This document shows positions 57,901 through 64,000 of a DNA stretch of 64,000 bases, one piece after another. Origin of the DNA: Punica granatum. Lineage: Eukaryota > Streptophyta > Magnoliopsida > Myrtales > Lythraceae. The stretch covers positions 8,700,982 to 8,764,981 of the forward strand of contig NC_045134.1 in assembly GCF_007655135.1 (NCBI RefSeq). The letters are read 5' to 3'. Within the stretch, counting starts at the first letter, position 1. The number at the start of each line of letters is the position of its first letter. The notes beneath the pieces are model-generated. The model saw nothing but the letters and a program-made list of their open reading frames with translations. It had not been told where the DNA came from and searched no databases. The position numbers were made by a program, and so were the translations under genes.

Positions 57901-60542
57901 AGTTTCTAAAATGCAAATGATAGAATTTTGACAGCTAGTATGAGTATTAGATGTTTAAAGTTCTAAAGTCTGTCTGCATCTTTAGGCTCCTGGCAACATA
58001 CGCAAAAAGCAACCTACGCTTAAAGGAACATTATCAACTTAGGTCAACTGTAGCGCTTGCAATCATGCTTTCGAGTTTTTCCCCTTATCTTTTAAATCAT
58101 TGCAACAACTTGTAATTGAACAGGGGAATCATTTGTTATTTTTGCTGGACGAGCTGAACTGATACGGACTTTTAATCAAAAGTGTGATCCCAAGCAAGGG
58201 AGTCAGATTGTGAAATAATTTTAAACCTATCAAATGGCTACATTTTCCTGAAGTATATAATCAAATTTTATGGTCTAATCATATCAGTAAGCCAAGTTGA
58301 AGAGGATACTCCACAAAATAATGCACACGTAGTTTCATAAATGGGGGAAATAGAGATGAGAATATAACTTGATGGAAATGTATGGATTATACATGTACAC
58401 ACAAGATAAATAAACATCAATAGGTGAACCTCCCCTTGGTCACTCGAAACCTATGTACATAATGCCATCATAAACGGAAAGATAAGTTATTAAAGTGGTA
58501 ATGTATGGATTAGCACCTACTCAATCTTTGTAGGAATTAACTACACATATAACCAAGCACGCAACAGATAAGTACGTAATACAACATATCCATTAAAAGA
58601 ATGATTAGATTATAATAAGTTTATTTTTTTTGTTGGAATACCAAGTTCATTGTCAAGCTTAAGAAATGCAAATTCGAAAATGCACCTTAAGATACTAAAT
58701 ATCTGTCAGCATGCATGGTTCACATTGAAAATAGCTATCAACACTTGCAACAAAATAGACTTCTGCTAATATGCGACCTGCAGCTAGGTTGAGAGGATCC
58801 AAAAGCTAAATATATACATTCGTCCATTCTAAATATAATCTAATTAGAAACTTAAACTACTATAACGTTAAGATACCATTATAATTTCTAAAATGTATAT
58901 GAACAAACTTAAACAGAAAGGCACATGCGAAAATATGAAAGAACAATGATGAAGTTGAGTAGTTTGTTCTAATATAATTTAATAAAATAATGTTTTACCA
59001 TTTTAATGAATGGAAGCTAAAATAATATAGCACTAGAGGCGGTGAGCCTTTGTATTTTATATTACTTTTTTTAATAAAGTTAATTGACTTTGTGCTTATA
59101 ATAATACAGTCATGTATATTTTTTAAATAAAGTATTGTATATAAATCATAATTCTCCTTTATTACAATACCGTTGGTATTGATAGCAATAGAGGATCGAA
59201 TTTTACTTTAACCTGATTCAGTTATAAAAAGGATACAATTTCATCTATAATTAACTTATGATATAGTATTGAGTAAAAATTTTAAAATTATAATATAAAT
59301 CCAAATGAATATATGATCGGTATTAATTAGATAAACATAATAAAACATATGCTTTTCCAATCAAATATTATTAGACTCGTGTCTCATATAAAATATAAAT
59401 ATGTTTTAAATGATAGGAGTAACATAAAATGTGAAAGAGTAACATAAAATATGAAAAAATATAAAATTCGAGAAATATATCCAAGCGCTTTTTTTAAAGT
59501 AAAAAAATCAGAACGAACAATATAAAAAACTCTAAAGACCGATGGAAAATTGACGGGGATAAAAAGGGAAGGGACTAATAACTAATTATGGAGCATATGC
59601 GCAACCAAAAAAGAAAATATTTGTTCGATTTCTTTTCTTGCATATTTATTTAGACGCAATTTTGGTGCACTCGAATACACAAGTTTTAATATAGGGTCAT
59701 ATTTTGAAAACACAAAAGGCTTATACTTTATTCTATTTCCTAAATCTAGACAAAAATGAAAGTTGTCAAAAATGAAACCACATACTTTCAAATATGTTTT
59801 ATCTATAGCCGATTGTGTTTTTCGTTAGTTTTCTATTTTTCCATTAAATTTTTCATTTTCGCATCCGTTGTTCAATTCGTTTTCCATTATTTTTTTAAAA
59901 AACAAACTTAAAAATTAAAGACCATTAAAAAGAAATAAAATAATAAATTGGAAAAAGTACATAATTAGAGAAAGCAAGTAGAGGCCGCTGGAGGAACGAC
60001 GATAAAGGTGTCCATCTTTAATTAGGTGGTGGCAACTGACTCCAAGCCCGATGCTGCCGAAATTTTATCATTCTTTAGTCTCTTGGAATAACTTACCAAA
60101 TCCCATGGTGAGTCGGTGACCTTCGAGGGCCCTCCACCACCAAGCCCAACTCCTCTTCGACCATCTTCATTTTTATTCCTCTTTTTCTTTTCAATTTTTT
60201 CAATTTTGTATTTTATAAAATTATTCTTTACTTTTTTAAAGCTTAAAAATTATTTTCATAATGGAAAAGTTAACAGAAGTCAAAATTAGTGTCTATAAAA
60301 AAAAATCTTGAAGGTATATGATTTAACTTCTAACAATTTTTGTTTTTAGTTGTTTAGGTTAGAAATAAGGTATAAACTGTTTTCTTAAAATTAACCCTTT
60401 AATATACACTAGAATTTTAAAAATAAATTTTTATATATATGCAAGTTATAAGTATTAGATCTGAATCATGTAGATCATGTTTTCAATCAGAATTTATTCC
60501 ATTAATATGTCCTCGAAAGTCAAGTGCATATCACATTGTTTT
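57901..60542. other. intergenic with element fragments
   Basis: Mostly AT-rich. At 59030-59060 the minus strand reads GGCTCACCGCCTCTAGT, which resembles a Helitron 3' end. From about 59750 to 60400 there are phrases similar to the TIR element at 7085 (GAAAGTTGTCAAAAATG, GGTGGTGGCAACTGACTCC, a TTTTTGTTTTTAGTTG stretch). No gene was found. Confidence 0.35.
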
Positions 60543-61025
60543 TGTTAGGGATCGAAAAATTGACCCGACCCATCCGGTTCGACTTACCATTATGTGCCTA
60601 CCTTGATATACTGGAATTGGTAACAAAATCTCATTATGAGTATACCTCCGCAGTTATCTCTTAATATCTTTGATATATCTCTTAGATATTCTATAATGTT
60701 CTGTTAATATCTCATTAGATATTATACAATCTCCAACCCTATATTTAGCAAATATATCTACTTGTTGTAAGCAATTGAATATTTGATGCAGATTATAATA
60801 TCCTATTAGAAATTTGCTACAGCCTCTATAAATACCCTCCATGTATGCTTAAAGCCATAATTTTTCATTCTTTATTCTTTCTGAGCACTCTCATTTAAAC
60901 ATCAGAGAAGGAGATCGAGACTCCCCCTCGATCCTCCCCTTTTGCAGGTTGTTCATGAGTGCTCGTGGAAGCTTTAGGCTCGTGGCTTGCACATGGTTAA
61001 GACTCAATTTTTCATGACCCCAACA
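60543..61025 (+). mobile_element. solo LTR with exact 5-bp target duplication
   Basis: Begins TGTTAGGGATCG and ends GACCCCAACA, giving TGTT/AACA ends. It is flanked by GTTTT on both sides (60538-60542 and 61026-61030). CTATAAATACCC near 60826 is a good LTR promoter TATA box. At 483 bp, with no internal region or second LTR nearby, it fits a solo LTR left by recombination between the two LTRs. Confidence 0.8.
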
Positions 61026-61253
61026 GTTTTGAATTGTATTGAAAATTATTTCAAAATTTTCATTTCTTAGTATTCACCAAATGGCCTCCTTTCTACCAGC
61101 GGCTTTGCCCCTTAAGCATGTGCGATTTCACTTATGTTAATAAATTCTGAAAGAGAGTTGGGCATTTTTTTTGGAAAAATACACTTCTGCCCCTTAAGCC
61201 AACCTCCCGGACACTTTTACCCCCTAAAACTTTTTTTTGGAAACATTAATATT

Positions 61254-61997
61254 GCGTTTGGTAATGGATTGCAGTCTAACTCCATTCCATTCCAAATATT
61301 AATGTAAATATTTAAGTGGATTGTAATGATATTATGAAAAAGTATATGTGAGAATTTATTTTTAAATAGGAGAAAAAGATAATAAAAAGTAATTATTATA
61401 TTATTGAATCAATTGAAGAATGGAGTGAAGTGGAGAAATTTATTATTAAAAAATTGATTGTAATAATAATTAAGAAAAATACATGTGAAAATTTATTATT
61501 AAATAGGAGAAATGACAAAATAGTAATGATTATGTTGTTGAATTTAGAAAAAAAAATAGAATGGAATGGAGTTGTAATGGAGTTAAAGTATGGAGAAAAT
61601 AATAAACGTGGGTTCCAGTAAAGAATTTCATTGGAAAATTTACCTCAAATGGCCTATGGTTTATCCGTTTTGTCAATCTATCCTATGTTTTTTTTGATCA
61701 AATATATCCCATGGTTTACTTTTTACATCAAATCTATCCCGGTGTTATCTTTTTCGTCGACATCTAACGGCCATGCTAACATGGCGCCCACGTGCCAAGT
61801 GTGGCCCACTATTACTTCACGTGTCACATCAACACGGCTGTTAGATGTCGACGAAAAAAATAATGCCGGGATAAATTTGATGCAAAAAGTAAATTATGGA
61901 ATATATCTGACAAAAAAAAAGTATATGATAGATTTGACAAAACGGGTAAACTATGGGCTATTTGGGATAAAAATCCCAAATTTTATTACCAAACGAA
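61254..61997. mobile_element. MITE with GCGTTTGGTAAT ends, split by a nested foldback
   Basis: The left end reads GCGTTTGGTAATGGATTGCAG. The right end on the minus strand reads TTCGTTTGGTAATAAAATTT. The left half has ATGGAGTTGTAATGGAGTTA and CTCCATTCCATTCC phrases that pair with each other. A separate foldback (61633-61978) sits between the two ends. Target duplication not resolved. Confidence 0.5.
61633..61978. mobile_element. Mutator-like foldback MITE with 9-bp target duplication
   Basis: The arms are about 140 bp and nearly fill the element. The left runs GGAAAATTTACCTCAAATGG then CCTATGGTTTATCCG; the right on the minus strand runs GGGATTTTTATCCCAAATAG then CCCATAGTTTACCCG. The arms meet at matching CGTCGACATCTAACGGC and GTTAGATGTCGACG sequence around the centre. 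Flanks AATTTCATT (61624-61632) and AATTTTATT (61979-61987) form a 9-bp target duplication with one mismatch, as in Mutator-like elements. The long hairpin could yield small RNAs if transcribed. Confidence 0.75.
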
Positions 61998-62187
61998 ATT
62001 GGGTACCCTAAAACCCTTAAACTCCATTACCAAACAAAGTTGTACTTCCCTATGGAGAAAATGTCCTCCCTCCCGTTACCAAATATGTTAAAATTGACAG
62101 AATTCAAACGTGGGTGCCATGTAAGGAATTTTATTGTAAAAGGAAAAAAGGTCGAAGAAAATTTTCGACAGGAAAAAATTTAAGAAT

Positions 62188-62305
62188 AGCTGAGCGCGAC
62201 TGGATGCTGCTGAGCATAGCTGAGCGCGATTGGACGCGGCTGTGAGTGCAACTGGACGCTGCTGAGCATAGCTGAGCGCAATTGTACACTGCTGTGATTG
62301 CAACA
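62188..62305. repeat. minisatellite of GCTGAGCGC...TGGACGC units
   Basis: Repeated versions of GCTGAGCGCGACTGGATGCT followed by GCTGAGCATA, with a GTGAGTGCAAC variant, give four to six degenerate units. Frames on the minus strand through it (62088-62376) are repeat-encoded. Confidence 0.75.
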
Positions 62306-63309
62306 GTGGCGGCTGCGTGAATCGACGGGTGAGCGGCTGTCCTATGGCGCGCACGGTCGCGCGAGGCGATCTCCAATTATATTTGGAAATTGGATTTTCG
62401 AAAATTAGAAATTACCAAAACAAAGAAAATTCATGAAATTGTTTTCTGGGAGCAGGATATTTGCAAATCGACTAACTTAGATTTAGAAGATGTGGGACAT
62501 CTTAAAATTGGAAATTAGAATATTTACTTAATATATGATATTTTCTGTGAATCTTCTAAAATGGAAATTTCCTAATATGAGATAATTGGTTTTTGTAAGA
62601 GTTACAAAATACGCTTGTGATTTATGTTTCCTTTTATGCTATTTAAAGTTTCCTTTCATGAATTATGAGCACGGTGTGTGATTATGGACGTGCGTGCATA
62701 ATCATACTTTTATCGATTTCGAGTATATATTTATGCAAGTGATGTATGAATACGAATAATGTGCAAAGTAAAATGAAATCGTAATTAGGTCGCCCAAAGA
62801 AAATCATCCAAATAAAAATTAAGTCGGGAATGGCACGTGGTTATGAACCTCTGTCATGGCTCTCCATCAAGACATGTGATGTTTAGATCGTCAGTTGCCA
62901 ATAACAACAGGCACCTAAGGTAGCTGATAACTAAGGTTTGAAGGTTAGACTTAACTATGTACGATGGACCACTAACGACATGCACTTGAGATTCGGAGTA
63001 CTATGAGCCAAATTGATTGAGCCGTACATAGAGATGTACTGAACATGAGTTGTTTGCATGTACAATGCTTGTTTCTAATAATGGCAGATACCTGATGGAA
63101 TTAGTATTTTATGGGAATCCAATCACTCACTCGGAATCTTTCCCGATTAGGATTTCTATTTCCTATTTTGGTAGTGTATGATTCGAAAAAGATAGTGGAA
63201 GACCATTTTGATTGAAAGTCCATGATCATTATGGTTGGTGTACATAAATTCACTAATTTAATTTTGTTATTTTCTGCAGCCATGATAATTATGAAATCTA
63301 TAAATCTCT
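62306..63309. other. upstream part of the copia remnant, boundaries unclear
   Basis: No gene was recognised. The stretch may contain an LTR and leader of the copia element that follows, but I could not find a clean TG...CA pair or a primer-binding site. Confidence 0.3.
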
Positions 63310-64000
63310 CTCGAGCATATTGAATGATGACAGGTTCATTGCGCTTAACTTTTCGAACTAGTTCCATAACCTGAACATTGTTATGAACATGAAGGCTTTA
63401 TGATACACCCTAGAGACTCATGCAGATCCTCCCGGTGAGGATGCCTCAATTGATCAACTGAACACATATGAGTTGTGGTTTGTTAATGAAATGAAGGTTC
63501 GTTGCTACATGCTTGTTTCTATGAGCAATGAGTTACAGAAGTGGCATGAGAACATGAAGAGCGCTCAAGAGATCTTAAAGAATCTTAAGAAGCTTCATGG
63601 GGAGAATAGTAGGACCGCACGATATGAGATACCGAAGGAATAGTTCCGTACGAGAATGTCAGAGGGGACTGATGTTAGAACTCATGTGCAAAGAATGATT
63701 AGGCTAATTCGGCAGCTTGAGAAACTCGAGTTCTACATGGATAAAGGACTTCATGTAGATTTAGTCTTTCAGTCTCTTCTGAATTCTTTGTCAGGGTTCA
63801 TCGTGAATTTTCACATGAACAAGTTATCATGTTCACTGCTGGAGCTACTGAATATGTTAGTCACTGCCCAGAATGCTATCACTAGTGAAAGGAAGGATAA
63901 GGAAGTCGCTTTTGTGGCTGATGCTTCTTCCAATAAGATTGGAAAGAAGAAGAAAAAGTCCAACAAGGGCTCTATCCCTCCGTCATCAACGGGGGTCTCC
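63310..64000 (+). pseudogene. Ty1/copia gag remnant, runs off the window
   Basis: One frame carries the copia gag pattern: ILNDDRFIALNFSN near the start, VRCYMLVSMSNELQKWHE, a KNLKKLHGENSR segment, EGTDVRTHVQRMIRLIRQLE, then LVFQSLLNSLSGFIVNFHMN and a lysine-rich KIGKKKKKSNKG tail. The frame is kept without frameshift but is broken by three stops (63359, 63401, 63641), so the capsid protein cannot be made from this copy. Protease, integrase and reverse transcriptase would lie to the right, outside the window. Confidence 0.85.

Noticed and set aside
63101..63367. Minus-strand frame near the right end
   Set aside because: It runs opposite to the copia gag frame and has no domain.
1..64000. CRISPR arrays, bacterial operons and tRNA or rRNA genes
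   Set aside because: No spaced exact repeats of CRISPR type and no cloverleaf or rRNA signatures; the Pol III-like boxes belong to SINE copies.

Overview
This is nuclear DNA from a flowering plant, most likely a eudicot. The evidence is spliced plant-type genes with GT-AG introns, a CC-NBS-LRR resistance gene, a WRKY transcription factor, AT-rich intergenic DNA, and a dense load of plant-type transposable elements (Helitrons, TRIM, hAT, Mutator-like foldbacks, tRNA-derived SINEs, solo LTRs, Ty1/copia). I cannot name the species from sequence alone.

Three genes are well supported. (1) A four-exon group IIa-like WRKY factor at 14915-17473 (+), with W-box cores in its upstream kilobase. (2) A three-exon POLAR-like coiled-coil protein (asymmetric-division polarity family) at 29192-31515 (+). 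(3) A large intronless CC-NBS-LRR gene at 48453-52099 (-). All its NB-ARC motifs are intact, but the reading frame shifts near codon 33.

Layout: 1-14 kb is repeats with no supported gene: Helitron-like pieces, an hAT-type element with an 8-bp target duplication, a tandem TRIM, MITEs and SINEs. 14-17.5 kb is the WRKY gene with a MITE in its last intron. 18.4-26.4 kb is a run of related Helitron-like elements, one of which carries a 2.95-kb long-TIR element that itself carries a solo-LTR-like insertion. 29-41 kb holds the POLAR-like gene and a tandem segmental duplication: about 5 kb starting inside exon 2 recurs at 36638-41203. At the junction the POLAR-like pseudogene is joined to an antisense LRR fragment related to the resistance gene. 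41.2-48.4 kb, downstream of the resistance gene, contains diverged repeated blocks that look like multiplied 3' flanking DNA; a further block lies on the other side of the gene at 57.2 kb. 52.8-64 kb is again repeats, ending in a decayed copia gag that runs off the window.

The three genes do not form a pathway. The WRKY factor and the resistance gene both belong to families used in immunity, and the POLAR-like family acts in stomatal-lineage polarity. Their proximity appears to be positional. The most unusual features are the chimeric POLAR/NLR duplication junction, the N-terminal frameshift in an otherwise open NLR, and the abutting Helitron-like elements.
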